Position numbers and translations under genes: made by a program
In this document: positions 46,002-54,991 of the stretch, in pieces
Numbering within the stretch: position 1 is the stretch's first letter
Layout of the letters: each line of letters begins with the position of its first letter
Assembly: GCA_964383845.1 (NCBI GenBank)
Contig: CAYLIF010000001.1
Span: 62,001 to 126,000, forward strand
Reading direction: 5' to 3'
DNA: 64,000 nucleotides
Source of the DNA: JAAZGD01 sp964383845
Lineage (GTDB): Bacteria > Bacillota > Clostridia > Peptostreptococcales > Anaerovoracaceae
The notes under the pieces: generated by a model
Databases searched by the model: none
Told to the model about the DNA's origin: nothing
Seen by the model: the letters and a program-made list of their open reading frames with translations, nothing else

Positions 46002-46313
46002 ATGGAACACATTTATCGAACAGACCCAGAATCCTTTAACGAACTGGCGGAAATATTAAAAGCGTTGGCCCATCCCCAAAGGTTATGTATTGTCAAAACC
46101 TTGTGCGAAAAAGATCGTTTAAACGTAGGGGATATGCAGCATTGCCTTGGTGAAGCCCAAGCAGCTGTTTCTCAGCACCTAATAAGGTTGAAAGCCTCGA
46201 ATATTATTGTGGGCAAAAGAGAAGGAACAAACATCTATTATTCAATTTGCGACGAAAGAGTCCGAACATTGGCTCAAGCAGTTATTAATGAGTTTTTCTC
46301 AAAGGTAGAGTAA
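46002..46313 (+). CDS. ArsR/SmtB-family transcriptional regulator
   Basis: The 103-residue protein is an ArsR winged-helix regulator: LAEILKALAHPQRLCIVKTLCEKDRLNVGDMQHCLGEAQAAVSQHLIRLKASNIIVGKREGTNIYYSICDERV. Cysteines at CIVKTLC and HC may sense metal, thiol or persulfide, but the classic ELCVCD arsenic motif is absent, so another signal is likely. ATG 46002 is used, with GGAG six bases upstream; a TTG at 45990 is the in-frame alternative. It is followed by a CoA-disulfide-reductase-like gene 29 bases later, probably its target in a redox-responsive operon. Confidence 0.88.
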   Translation: MEHIYRTDPESFNELAEILKALAHPQRLCIVKTLCEKDRLNVGDMQHCLGEAQAAVSQHLIRLKASNIIVGKREGTNIYYSICDERVRTLAQAVINEFFSKVE

Positions 46314-46342
46314 GCTTATCAAAACATTAAGGAGGATCCAAA

Positions 46343-47719
46343 ATGAAACAAACAGACTTATTAGTTGTAGGAGGTAGTGCAGGTGGCATTTTAAGCGCAA
46401 CTACTGCAAGAAAATCTTATGGTGCCGATATCGATATTACTCTTATTAGGAGCACAGATAGAGTTATGGTTCCATGTGGTATTCCATATATTTATGGTAC
46501 CCTGCATTGTACATCAAAAAATGTAATTCCAGATGCAGGCTTAGAAGATGCCAATATTAATTTGGTGGTAGACAAAGTGACCTCAATTGACCGAGAGGCT
46601 AAGACGGCAACAACAGAAAGTGGAGAAGTGTTTCAATATAAAAAGTTGATTCTTGCAACAGGATCACTGCCTATCATTCCTACATTTATTCCAGGGCATG
46701 ACCTTGAGAATGTTGTCACTGTTTTAAAAGATCAGTATTATCTAGATGCTTTGCTTGAAAAAGTACAGGCAGCGAAAAATGTGGCAGTTATAGGTGGAGG
46801 CTTTATTGGTGTTGAGTTCGCAGAACAAATTAGTTTGTTAGGTAAGAATGTTACTCTAGTTGAATTGGCAGATGCGTGTCTGTGGCAGGCATTTGATAAG
46901 CAGTACACAGATGAAATTGAAAATGCATTAAGAGAAAACGGAGTTAAGCTTCTTACTAAAACCAAGGTTACAAAAATCAATGGAGATAAAAAGGTTGAGT
47001 CTATTGATTTAGATAATGGAGAGAAAGTAGACGCTGACCTTGTTATTCTTGCACTTGGTGTAAAGCCAAACGCTGTTCTAGCAGAAAGCGCAGGTATTGA
47101 ACTAAATATAAAAGGCGCCATCCCAGTAGACCAATACACAAGAACTAGTGATCCTAGTATATTCGCTGTTGGCGATTGTGCCGAAAAAAATTGCTTTTTT
47201 ACAGGTAAAGATGTTCCAGTGCTTTTGGCATCATCTGCTGCTATGGAAGCTAAAATTGCAGGATGCAATGCCTTCCATTTAAGGCTTGTACGTGCAAACA
47301 AAGGAACTATCAGTGCTTTCTCCACAAAAGTTTTTGGTAGAACTTATGCCGCCGCAGGTCTTACACAGGCAAGAGCAGAGCAGGAAGGATTTAGTTTAAT
47401 GGTAGGTGAATTTACTACAATGAGCTGTCATCCGGGCTCCTTACCAGGAGCTGAAAAAGTTAATATCAAGTTAATGTTTTCTAAGTGCTCTGGAATTATT
47501 TTGGGTGCCCAGATTTCTGGTGGAGACTCCGTTGGAGAGATGATAAACATACTTAGCTTGGCTATTCAAAAAGGGATCACTGCCACAGAGTTAAATACTC
47601 TACAAGTAGCTACTCATCCCTTGATATCCGCTTCTCCAATTGCCTACCCAATCAACGCAGCAGCTATGAATGCATTGGCAACAAACTGTACACATCTTAA
47701 TGCTGATTTGGTAATTTAG
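46343..47719 (+). CDS. CoA-disulfide reductase-like NAD(P)H:FAD oxidoreductase
   Basis: The 458-residue flavoprotein has an FAD-binding N-terminus (LLVVGGSAGGILSATTAR), a redox-active cysteine at position 45 in VMVPCGIPYIYG, equivalent to the catalytic Cys of CoA-disulfide reductases and NADH peroxidases, an NAD(P)-binding motif (VAVIGGGFIGVEFAEQISLLG), the FAD-contact GDCAEK motif (FAVGDCAE) and a C-terminal dimerisation domain. There is no rhodanese extension. Such enzymes reduce CoA-disulfide, persulfide or polysulfide with NAD(P)H. The upstream ArsR regulator supports a thiol or sulfur stress role, but the substrate is an inference. AAGGAGG precedes ATG 46343. Confidence 0.88.
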   Translation: MKQTDLLVVGGSAGGILSATTARKSYGADIDITLIRSTDRVMVPCGIPYIYGTLHCTSKNVIPDAGLEDANINLVVDKVTSIDREAKTATTESGEVFQYKKLILATGSLPIIPTFIPGHDLENVVTVLKDQYYLDALLEKVQAAKNVAVIGGGFIGVEFAEQISLLGKNVTLVELADACLWQAFDKQYTDEIENALRENGVKLLTKTKVTKINGDKKVESIDLDNGEKVDADLVILALGVKPNAVLAESAGIELNIKGAIPVDQYTRTSDPSIFAVGDCAEKNCFFTGKDVPVLLASSAAMEAKIAGCNAFHLRLVRANKGTISAFSTKVFGRTYAAAGLTQARAEQEGFSLMVGEFTTMSCHPGSLPGAEKVNIKLMFSKCSGIILGAQISGGDSVGEMINILSLAIQKGITATELNTLQVATHPLISASPIAYPINAAAMNALATNCTHLNADLVI

Positions 47720-47750
47720 AATTAAAAATATAGCAACTGAGAATTAATAA

Positions 47751-47782
47751 AAAGCCCCTGAAATACTGGTTCAGGGGTTTAA
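47751..47782 (+). terminator. Intrinsic terminator after the flavoprotein gene
   Basis: CCCCTGAA (47755-47762) pairs with TTCAGGGG across a seven-base loop; T residues follow, and A residues precede it on the other side. Confidence 0.75.
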
Positions 47783-47877
47783 ATTATACTGTTTTAGGAT
47801 GGGCCCAACTTTCCATAGGTCTTGACAAGTTGGCTTATTATTGATAAATTAGTAAAGCATGAATAAGCAGTAAACAA

Positions 47878-47955
47878 CGGGGTGTGGCGCAGTTTGGCTA
47901 GCGTGCTTGACTGGGGGTCAAGAGGCCGCAGGTTCGAGTCCTGTCACTCCGACCA
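47878..47955 (+). tRNA. tRNA-Pro (GGG)
   Basis: A 78-base cloverleaf with acceptor CGGGGTG/CACTCCG (one wobble), anticodon loop CTGGGGG giving GGG, T-loop GGTTCGAGTC and encoded CCA. It stands alone between two gene blocks. Confidence 0.96.
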
Positions 47956-48018
47956 AGATTCCACTTTGTCCGCGATGCGAATTTCGTATCATGAACAGAG
48001 TGGTTTTTTATTGTGATT

Positions 48019-48681
48019 TTATAGAAGCTGGGTACCATTAATAAACAACTCAAATGAAAGGTCCAGATAAAAAGCAGCATTTCTGCACATCTTCATTCGA
48101 AGAAGAAATATTTCAAAATAATCAATAATGGGGCATATGGATGTATCAATTTCGATAAGAAGCAAAGCCTTCTTATTTTCTATAACTAATCTAGAGGATG
48201 TTGCTGAATAGTTAACCCGATCATGGATATCAAAATTCACTAAGTCCTTATTTGTGACACGGCTTCTATGAACATCAGCCTTATCTGCAAGGATTAATGC
48301 CGCTGCAATCTTATTGACTGGATGGCCTTCCTCCTCATCGTGATTTGCTATTGCCACCATAATAGTGGCTGCGTCTTGGTAACACATACCCATTCTTAAT
48401 AACATGTTGTAGGCCAGGATTGAACCAGACATGGCGTGTTGACTTCTGTTAACGGCGTTTCCAATGTCATGAAGATAACCAGCGATTCTTCCCAGCTCTA
48501 TTGTATGCTTGTCACAACTAATTTGTTCGAGAATTTCTCCTACTTTGTTTGAAACCAGGCGAGAGTGACGAAATGAATGCTCTGTATAGCCTAGAGAAGT
48601 CATTTGTAGGGCAGAGGTCTGAAGAAGTATTTTCACTTCTTCGCTCTTTTGTACATCTACGATAGTAATGGCTACAGACAT
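48019..48681 (-). CDS. HD-domain phosphohydrolase-like protein
   Basis: The 220-residue protein has an HD domain (about 33-150): the first His (EHSFRHSRLVSNKVGEI), HDIGNA as the HD pair, the downstream ANHDEEEGHP and ILADKADVHRSR motif with further metal ligands. HD-domain proteins hydrolyse phosphodiesters or nucleotides with divalent metals. The substrate here is unknown. It is not the HD-GYP type. On the minus strand it lies downstream of the nitronate-monooxygenase-like gene, separated by 31 bases, so the two probably share a transcript. Confidence 0.85.
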   Translation of the reverse strand: MSVAITIVDVQKSEEVKILLQTSALQMTSLGYTEHSFRHSRLVSNKVGEILEQISCDKHTIELGRIAGYLHDIGNAVNRSQHAMSGSILAYNMLLRMGMCYQDAATIMVAIANHDEEEGHPVNKIAAALILADKADVHRSRVTNKDLVNFDIHDRVNYSATSSRLVIENKKALLLIEIDTSICPIIDYFEIFLLRMKMCRNAAFYLDLSFELFINGTQLL

Positions 48682-48712
48682 ATTTACTCCTTCAGTTCAA
48701 ATTTGTTTTCGT

Positions 48713-49792
48713 TTACGAATCCAGAGCCAACTCTGTATCATGAACAAGTTCTTTAATTAGCTCTTTAACAGGAACTATCTTATCGATTCTATAAACATTG
48801 GAACCCGCGAAAACCAGGCCCTCGTCAACATTACCGGTTACTGCATTTATTAAAGCAGTGGATATGCAATATGGTGAAACCTTAGGGTCACAGGTTTGTA
48901 GACAGTCAATACATGATGATATTTTCTTGGGCTGTTCAGATACTTCTTTTAAGAACTTGTTATTTATGGCTCTTCCTGGCATGCCAACAGGGCTTTTCAT
49001 AATAACTATATCATCCTTTTTGGCAGCCACATATTCTTCTTTAAACTTCATATCTGCATCACATTCATCAGTAGCCACAAAACGTGTTGCCATCTGTACA
49101 CCGTTAGCACCTTCTTTTAAACATTTAGCAATGTCCTCACCGCTGTAAATACCACCAGCTGCTATAACTGGAATATCTACATTAAACTTTTCTTTAAAAG
49201 GTTTTATTACCTCTATTACTTCTTTAACTATATCCATAACGGGGATTCTGTCCGTAGAAGTCAGTAATTCTTCTGTGAAACCAAGATGGCCACCTGCTTC
49301 AGGACCTTCAACTACTATCATATCTGCAGTTCTACCATAATTTTTCTCCCAGTACCGAAGAATGACTCTTGCAGCCTTACCAGAAGAAACGATTGGGGCT
49401 ATTCGGGTCTTAAAGCCCTTTACATATTCAGGAAGCTTTGTGGGAAGTCCTGCACCTGAGATAATCAAGTCGATACCGCCCTGTGCAGCAGCACGAGCAA
49501 GCTCATCGTAATGGTTCATGGCAACCATCAAATTAATTCCTATTATTCCCTTTGGGGACAACTCTCTTACTTTAAGTAATTGTTTTTTTAAAGCACGTAA
49601 ATCAGCCTTCAACTTATCACGGCTGAAGTCAAGTTCCTCATATCCCAGGTTTACCCCTGCAAGTACCCCTACACCGCCTTCATTTGCAACAGCTGCTGCA
49701 AGACAGGGACCAGATACTCCGATTCCCATTGCACCTTGTACAATTGGAATCTCTGCTATTAAACCATTGATATCGAGTTTGGGAATTTTCAT
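48713..49792 (-). CDS. Nitronate monooxygenase-like FMN enzyme
   Basis: The 359-residue protein is a TIM-barrel flavoprotein of the nitronate monooxygenase/FabK-type family: IVQGAMGIGVSGPCLAAAVANEGGVGVLAG at the N-terminus, IVVEGPEAGGHLGF and VIAAGGIYSGEDIAKCLKEGANGVQMATRFV for FMN phosphate binding. The C-terminus adds four cysteines (CIDCLQTCDPKVSPYC, about residues 296-311), a possible iron-sulfur site that most nitronate monooxygenases lack. It might be an enoyl reductase, a nitronate monooxygenase or an uncharacterised oxidoreductase. It is the first gene of the minus-strand pair with the HD protein. Confidence 0.82.
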   Translation of the reverse strand: MKIPKLDINGLIAEIPIVQGAMGIGVSGPCLAAAVANEGGVGVLAGVNLGYEELDFSRDKLKADLRALKKQLLKVRELSPKGIIGINLMVAMNHYDELARAAAQGGIDLIISGAGLPTKLPEYVKGFKTRIAPIVSSGKAARVILRYWEKNYGRTADMIVVEGPEAGGHLGFTEELLTSTDRIPVMDIVKEVIEVIKPFKEKFNVDIPVIAAGGIYSGEDIAKCLKEGANGVQMATRFVATDECDADMKFKEEYVAAKKDDIVIMKSPVGMPGRAINNKFLKEVSEQPKKISSCIDCLQTCDPKVSPYCISTALINAVTGNVDEGLVFAGSNVYRIDKIVPVKELIKELVHDTELALDS

Positions 49793-49924
49793 ATTTCTAC
49801 CCCTTTATATAGTAATACTTAACAAAACATCTTCTGAAAAAAATATACTACCACAAATCTCTATATTTATCCACAAATAATGTAAGTGCAACTAATACTA
49901 ATACATCCAATCAGCACAAATAGG

Positions 49925-50389
49925 TCATGTTGAAAGATCTTTGATTGCTTTCTTAATTCTAGAGATGGTTGATTTCTTTCCCATTTCTTTATTCCTAATT
50001 ATTTCCGAAAGATAGTCCCAAAAGCCTTTAGTCAAATCATTATTCTCTATATAAAGGCACAGAAAAGGAGATTTGTTTTTCAGCAAGAATAAACCCGATT
50101 CTTCCTTTGCGCATACTGAATAGCCCAAATCATTTGTTAGACTTTCTACATAAACATTATAGTTCTCGTAATCTTCTAACAGATGGATAATATTCCTTAG
50201 ATGCGCTATATACTCTTCTATAGTGTAGCTTATAAAATTTTCTTTTAAGCCACTTGAAAGATCAAGTGTTACAAGGTCTTGGTTGAAGTCTTCTTTTTGT
50301 GGGATTGAAAATATTTCTGTCACTGAATAGTCTACCAAGTGGGCCCGTAATTTATCGGCTCTATATTTATATAAGGAAAGACTTTTCAT
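49925..50389 (-). CDS. Hypothetical protein, possibly a 3' gene fragment
   Basis: The 154-residue protein is unrecognised. It is charged and predicted alpha/beta, with no signal peptide or membrane helix. It starts at ATG 50389, only three bases from the start of the SLH gene on the other strand, leaving no space for a ribosome-binding site of normal form or for a promoter. Since the neighbouring SLH gene has clearly lost its 5' end at the same spot, this open frame is probably the remaining part of a longer gene cut at a rearrangement junction, but its homologues cannot be checked here. A normal short gene is the alternative. Confidence 0.4.
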   Translation of the reverse strand: MKSLSLYKYRADKLRAHLVDYSVTEIFSIPQKEDFNQDLVTLDLSSGLKENFISYTIEEYIAHLRNIIHLLEDYENYNVYVESLTNDLGYSVCAKEESGLFLLKNKSPFLCLYIENNDLTKGFWDYLSEIIRNKEMGKKSTISRIKKAIKDLST

Positions 50390-50392
50390 GAT

Positions 50393-52801
50393 ATGCCTGA
50401 TGACTGGTCAACAGTGGCGCTCACTAAGGCTGTGGATAATGGACTGCTTAATGGTTATAAAATAAATGGTAAGACTTATATCCAAGGGCAAAACCCCATG
50501 ACAAGAGCTGAAATGGCTGCTGTTATATCTAGGACCTTTGGAGCCAACGTAAAAGCAGATTTGTCTGGAGCTGTAGATATTGTAGCAGAAGAATGGTATG
50601 CCAATGAAATGGCCAAGGCTGTAAAAATGAAGGCTTTTTCAATGGATACTAAAATTCGTCCAAATGATAATATTACAAGGGAAGAAGCATTTGTTGTTTT
50701 GGCGAGAGTTTTTAAGATTGAAGGCTCTGATGATAACAATTTGACTCTAAATATTTTCTCCGACGAAAACCAAATAAGTGGTTGGGCGAAAAGAGAACTT
50801 AAAGGCATGGTAGAAGCGGGATACATCAAAGGCTCCCACGGAAAACTCTTTCCTTTAGCAGCAATATCCAGGGCTGAATTCGCCGTTGTAATGGATAATT
50901 TAGTTAAGCAATATATAACCGAACCTGGAATCATAACTGAAGTTGTTTCTTCGGGGAATGTTTTGGTTAGATCCCCAGGGGTAACATTAAAAAACCTAAC
51001 GGTTAAAGGAGACTTGATAATTGCCGATGGTGTTGGAGAAGATGAAGCTATTCTTGAAGGAGTAAAAGTTAAGGGTAAAACTATTGTTCGCGGTGGGGGA
51101 GTTAATTCCCTTATTATTCGAGGCGATACAAATATAGGGAAAGTAATACTATCAAAAACAACAGGAGATTTAAGAGTCATTGTTGAAGGTGATACAGATA
51201 TAAAGACTTTATATGTAGATGACGGATCTCAAGATGTAATCCTACAGGGTATTGTTGGATTTATGGAGATAGCAGGAGATAATATAACAGTACGAGCAGA
51301 GCTTTCAATGAAAGATAGGGTATTAATTACAGGTAACAACTCATTCGTAATATTTGAAGATGTTATAATTGGAGATACTTTGCTACCTGCCAGTGGGGGG
51401 CGAAATCCTGGAGGTGGCAGAAACCCAGCTCCAATACCAGTTTCTGTAAGTTGCATCAGCCTTAACCCGACAGAGATGATTTTGACAGCAGGTGGAATCA
51501 AGAAAATTGCGGTAACAATTAACCCATCAAATGCGACAAATCAAAACATTGTTTGGTCATCTGGAGATATAAGTGTAGCTACTGTAGATCAAGATGGATT
51601 GGTAACGGGAGTTACAATCGGGGCAACCACAATTAATGTGACTTCTGCCGATAATAGCTCAATACTTGGGACCAGCAGAATTACTGTGGGCTATTACGTA
51701 GAAAATGTAGAACAATTGAAAAGTGCAATTGAAAATGCTGTAAATGGAGATGCAATTATACTTGCGGCCGGAGAATATCAACTTACAGAGACTTTAGAAA
51801 TTACCAAGAGCATTCAGATTATAGGACCACAAGCTAATGTGGCCCCTAGGGGTAGTGAGCCAGCGTCGCGAACGGTTGACAATAATGAGGCCATACTAAC
51901 TGGAGATAAAGGGGATACATCTGACCCTATTTCCAAAAAGGTCGCGATAGATGCAAATTGGTTAGATTCAATTTTTAAAATTAAAGCCAACAATGTTGTC
52001 ATAAATGGATTAACCGTAGAAAGAACAAAGAATTCTCTCATTTCTGCGACAACCACTGATAACCTTACTGGTCTTCAAATCATTAACAATATAGTAAGGC
52101 AAGGTAGAGGAAATGAGGGTATAAAAGTTCAAAAGGCTATTAACCCCTTGATCGAGAATAATTACATTAAAGATATAAGATTTGGTGGAGATGCAATTGA
52201 AGTAATTGAAGGAACAGGATTTAGAATTATTAACAACGAAATCGATGGATGTGATTCTGAGAATGGAACTATACGAGTAAAAAACAAGATAGGTGGGGAA
52301 GCTGGAATTGTTCAGAACAACCTAATTAAAAATACTCGAGGTCATTTTGCCATAACGGCGTATGAAGGAAATGGCAATATAACTATAGATAATAACATAA
52401 TCAAGAGTGCAGATACTGGCGGCATATTCATTTATAAAAACCAAAGTGTTTCTGAAGATAATTTGACAATTATTGATATAACCAATAACACTATAGACAA
52501 CTATGGAACTTCGCCTGCTAGTGTTTCAGTAATAGATTCTAAAAAAAATTATCTTATCGAGGCGGCATCTGCTATTTCGGTAAGCTTTAACCTTAATCCA
52601 GGCATTCAGCCTAAGGTCACTATTAGGGGCAATACCACTACAAATGGTGCTTCGGGAATTCCTGTATTAGCATTTGGTGGAGGAACTCCTGATGATGGCG
52701 CCAAGCCAACTGATTTGTCAAATATTACTGTTTCTGGAAATAATTTTGACACAGCCTTAATAAAAAACATAAAGATTACGGGAACTGCTATATCTATTTA
52801 A
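50393..52801 (+). CDS. SLH-domain surface protein with bacterial Ig-like and beta-helix domains, 5'-truncated
   Basis: The 802-residue protein has three S-layer homology repeats (about 1-40 partial, 45-100, 115-170), a hairpin-rich beta region (about 180-325), a Big_2-like Ig domain (about 345-430; SLNPTEMILTAGGIKKIAVTINPSNATN) and a pectate-lyase-like right-handed beta helix (about 430-800; NNIVRQGRGNEGIKVQ and ENNYIKDI repeats). SLH repeats anchor to the cell wall, so the protein should be exported, but there is no signal peptide. In frame upstream of ATG the codons 50375-50392 read GKTFHD, extending the SLH motif (F.D...DW) until a TAA at 50372. The true gene was therefore longer, and this copy is probably non-functional or mis-targeted. 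Confidence 0.75.
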   Translation: MPDDWSTVALTKAVDNGLLNGYKINGKTYIQGQNPMTRAEMAAVISRTFGANVKADLSGAVDIVAEEWYANEMAKAVKMKAFSMDTKIRPNDNITREEAFVVLARVFKIEGSDDNNLTLNIFSDENQISGWAKRELKGMVEAGYIKGSHGKLFPLAAISRAEFAVVMDNLVKQYITEPGIITEVVSSGNVLVRSPGVTLKNLTVKGDLIIADGVGEDEAILEGVKVKGKTIVRGGGVNSLIIRGDTNIGKVILSKTTGDLRVIVEGDTDIKTLYVDDGSQDVILQGIVGFMEIAGDNITVRAELSMKDRVLITGNNSFVIFEDVIIGDTLLPASGGRNPGGGRNPAPIPVSVSCISLNPTEMILTAGGIKKIAVTINPSNATNQNIVWSSGDISVATVDQDGLVTGVTIGATTINVTSADNSSILGTSRITVGYYVENVEQLKSAIENAVNGDAIILAAGEYQLTETLEITKSIQIIGPQANVAPRGSEPASRTVDNNEAILTGDKGDTSDPISKKVAIDANWLDSIFKIKANNVVINGLTVERTKNSLISATTTDNLTGLQIINNIVRQGRGNEGIKVQKAINPLIENNYIKDIRFGGDAIEVIEGTGFRIINNEIDGCDSENGTIRVKNKIGGEAGIVQNNLIKNTRGHFAITAYEGNGNITIDNNIIKSADTGGIFIYKNQSVSEDNLTIIDITNNTIDNYGTSPASVSVIDSKKNYLIEAASAISVSFNLNPGIQPKVTIRGNTTTNGASGIPVLAFGGGTPDDGAKPTDLSNITVSGNNFDTALIKNIKITGTAISI

Positions 52802-52829
52802 TACAAAGCCAATTGTACGATATAAACAT

Positions 52830-52987
52830 CAAAAACAACCCCGCATGCAAAGCTAAAGCTCTGCTGAGGGGATTTGTAACTGGGTAATTAGGAAGGACGT
52901 AAAGCTAGAAGTTTAGCTTCAAAGAATGAAGAAGGGTATGTGTTCAAGTGTAACAAAGGGAGGCTTTCACAAGAAACGCCTCCCTTT
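52830..52987 (+). other. Structured intergenic region with a strong terminal hairpin
   Basis: After the SLH gene come pairings CCCC-GCA/TGC-TGA-GGGG (about 52838-52871), AAGCTA/TAGCTT (52903-52920) and a long hairpin AAAGGGAGGC (52955-52964)/GCCTCCCTTT (52978-52987), lengthened by TTTC/GAAA inside. It has no poly-T tail and ends eight bases before the MscS promoter. It may be the terminator region of the SLH gene or a separate small RNA; no known family was recognised. Confidence 0.4.
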
Positions 52988-52994
52988 GGCTTCC

Positions 52995-53023
52995 TTGAAA
53001 ACCTGGCTTTTTTCCTGTATAAT
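52995..53023 (+). promoter_or_regulatory. Promoter of the mechanosensitive channel gene
   Basis: TTGAAA (52995-53000), 17-base spacer and TATAAT (53018-53023), 39 bases before the start codon. Confidence 0.75.
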
Positions 53024-53061
53024 TAAAAAAAGTTTATATTTGCACAAAGGAGGTTATTCTT

Positions 53062-54312
53062 TTGTTAGATAAAATTCTTGAATTTTACTGGAATATTGGA
53101 GTTGTTAAATACGTTGAGAGCTTAAGTTACTTCACCTTATTTGTTGGTGTTCTACTTGGGGCGATAATAATAAGAACTGTGGTTAAGATCATACTTGTTA
53201 AAGTTGTATCTAAAACTGCAAAAAGAACAAGGACCCAATGGGATAATATATTACTGAAAAATAAATTTTTTCATAGAATTTCGAATTTAGCGATACCCAT
53301 AATTCTTTCTATGTTTACAAAAACATTTCTACCCGTCATAGATATTTGGGCTCGAATAGTAGGATTGCTGGTGGTTATATTTGTAGTATTCACAATAACA
53401 GCAGCCATAAATTCAATAGAGGAAATATACAGAGGGTATGAAATATCCAAGACAAGACCTATTAAGGGTGTTCTTCAAATAGCTAATATAGTTAACTTTA
53501 TCATTGGAGGAGTGGTTTCCATCGCACTCTTGGTGGGAGAAAGCCCAGTGGTGTTGCTAGGCGGCATTGGAGCCATGACTGCTGTAACAAGTTTAATCTT
53601 CAAAGATGCTATTTTAGGTTTTGTAGCAGGTATACAGCTTACTGGAAACGATATGGTACGTATTGGTGACTGGATTGAGGTCCCTAACTATTCCGCTAAC
53701 GGAATAGTTGTGGATATGTCACTAACAACAGTAAAAGTTGAAAACTTCGATAACACAATAACAACAGTTCCCGCCTATGCTATGATTACCAATGCATTTA
53801 TTAATTGGCGTGGCATGGAAGATTCTGGTGGCCGTCGTATTAAAAGAGCTGTATATATAAATGTTAGTGACGTTAGATTTTTAGGTGACGATGATTTGAA
53901 TCGCTACGAAGAAATAGACTTGCTAAGTGAATACATAAAATGCCGAAGAAAAGAAATAACTGAAGACAACCAAAAGAGAAATCAGGGGCCTAATTTAGAA
54001 ATGAACACAAGAAGGTTAACTAATTTAGGAACTTTTCGAGTATATGTTGAAGAATACCTTAAACATCATCCTAGTATTCGTCAGGATACAACATTAATGG
54101 TAAGACAATTAAATACTGAAGGACAAGGCATTCCTTTAGAAATATATGTGTTTGCCAATACCACAGATTGGATGAAATATGAAGAGATTCAAGCTAATAT
54201 GTTTGATCATCTTTATGCTATTGCCACAGAATTCGACTTAACATTGTTCCAAAAACCTTCAGGTAATGATGTTAGGAAGTTAGGTTTTGAGCAAGTGAAA
54301 AAAGACCGGTAA
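53062..54312 (+). CDS. MscS-family mechanosensitive ion channel
   Basis: The 416-residue protein opens under membrane tension to release solutes. Four or so N-terminal membrane helices (about 25-50, 72-95, 97-115, 135-165) lead to the pore helix and the MscS beta domain with its signature GFVAGIQLTGNDMVRIGDWIEVPNYSANGIVVDMSLTTVKVENFDNTITTVP. The cytoplasmic part is longer than in E. coli MscS. The start is TTG 53062 after AAAGGAGG. It has its own consensus promoter. The thioesterase gene follows 82 bases downstream. Confidence 0.93.
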   Translation: MLDKILEFYWNIGVVKYVESLSYFTLFVGVLLGAIIIRTVVKIILVKVVSKTAKRTRTQWDNILLKNKFFHRISNLAIPIILSMFTKTFLPVIDIWARIVGLLVVIFVVFTITAAINSIEEIYRGYEISKTRPIKGVLQIANIVNFIIGGVVSIALLVGESPVVLLGGIGAMTAVTSLIFKDAILGFVAGIQLTGNDMVRIGDWIEVPNYSANGIVVDMSLTTVKVENFDNTITTVPAYAMITNAFINWRGMEDSGGRRIKRAVYINVSDVRFLGDDDLNRYEEIDLLSEYIKCRRKEITEDNQKRNQGPNLEMNTRRLTNLGTFRVYVEEYLKHHPSIRQDTTLMVRQLNTEGQGIPLEIYVFANTTDWMKYEEIQANMFDHLYAIATEFDLTLFQKPSGNDVRKLGFEQVKKDR

Positions 54313-54394
54313 TTTTTGAGTTACAAGCTATTAGCTTATGTGCTTACATTTATGGGTATAAAGTAGTTACAAATAAAATGGAGGAGGTAATGTC

Positions 54395-54799
54395 ATGATT
54401 CATTATGGAATTGAGACTGGACTTGAAATATCGGTGCAACGCCAGACAGTTGGAGCTAAGGAAGCTATTACTGTAGATGATTTTGCTTTGGGTACCTTAT
54501 TATCAACTGCTTCCATAGCAAATATGGTATCAGAGATTTCCATTGAGCTATTAGATTCAGCTCTACCAGAGGAGAACTTTACTGTGGGTAATAAGTTTTC
54601 AGTTACACACATAGAACCCGTTATAACTGGAGCCACAGTTACACTTAATATCAAGGTGATAGAGGTAGAAAACAATATTATACGCTTAGAATTTGTAGGC
54701 CGCGATAGTAAAGGTGTTTTTTGTGAGGGCACCCACCAGCGAATCATTATAGGGAAAAATAAGCTCTTTGATATTGCGTATGAAAGAGCAGAAGAATAA
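54395..54799 (+). CDS. FlK-like hotdog-fold thioesterase
   Basis: The 134-residue protein has the hotdog-fold pattern of the fluoroacetyl-CoA thioesterase-like family: TVDDFALGTLLSTASIANMVSEISIELLDSALPEENFTVGNKFSVTHIEPVITGATVTLNIKVIEVENNIIRLEF. Members hydrolyse acyl-CoA or act as uncharacterised binding proteins, and the physiological substrate is not known from sequence. GGAGGAGG precedes ATG 54395. A strong terminator follows at 54840. Confidence 0.8.
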   Translation: MIHYGIETGLEISVQRQTVGAKEAITVDDFALGTLLSTASIANMVSEISIELLDSALPEENFTVGNKFSVTHIEPVITGATVTLNIKVIEVENNIIRLEFVGRDSKGVFCEGTHQRIIIGKNKLFDIAYERAEE

Positions 54800-54839
54800 A
54801 AAGTCTAACATCCATCTAAACACATATCAAGAATATTCA

Positions 54840-54882
54840 AAACAAAGTTGTAGTCGTAAGACTCCAACTTTGTTTAGTTTTT
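54840..54882 (+). terminator. Intrinsic terminator after the thioesterase gene
   Basis: AACAAAGTTG (54841-54850) pairs with CAACTTTGTT (54864-54873), with AGTC-GTAA-GACT stacked inside, and six T follow a short gap. Confidence 0.85.
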
Positions 54883-54991
54883 TACCTATCAAAGTGGTTT
54901 ATAGCCGGAGAATTTATTGTTTTAATCTCTCTAATGTTATATGATTAAAGAACAATGTATACTGCATAACACAAGGGAGGAAAGACACAGA

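Noticed and set aside
47898..48080. Minus-strand 60-residue frame containing SDRTRTCGLLTPSQAR
   Set aside because: It is the complement of tRNA-Pro and part of the HD gene end; such peptides are a frequent annotation artefact.
52830..52987. Cyclic-di-GMP riboswitch reading (GCAAAGC and ACGTAAAGCTA sequences)
   Set aside because: The paired helix and the GNRA/tetraloop-receptor pattern of the class could not be drawn, and an independent promoter follows, so the region cannot control MscS in cis as a leader.
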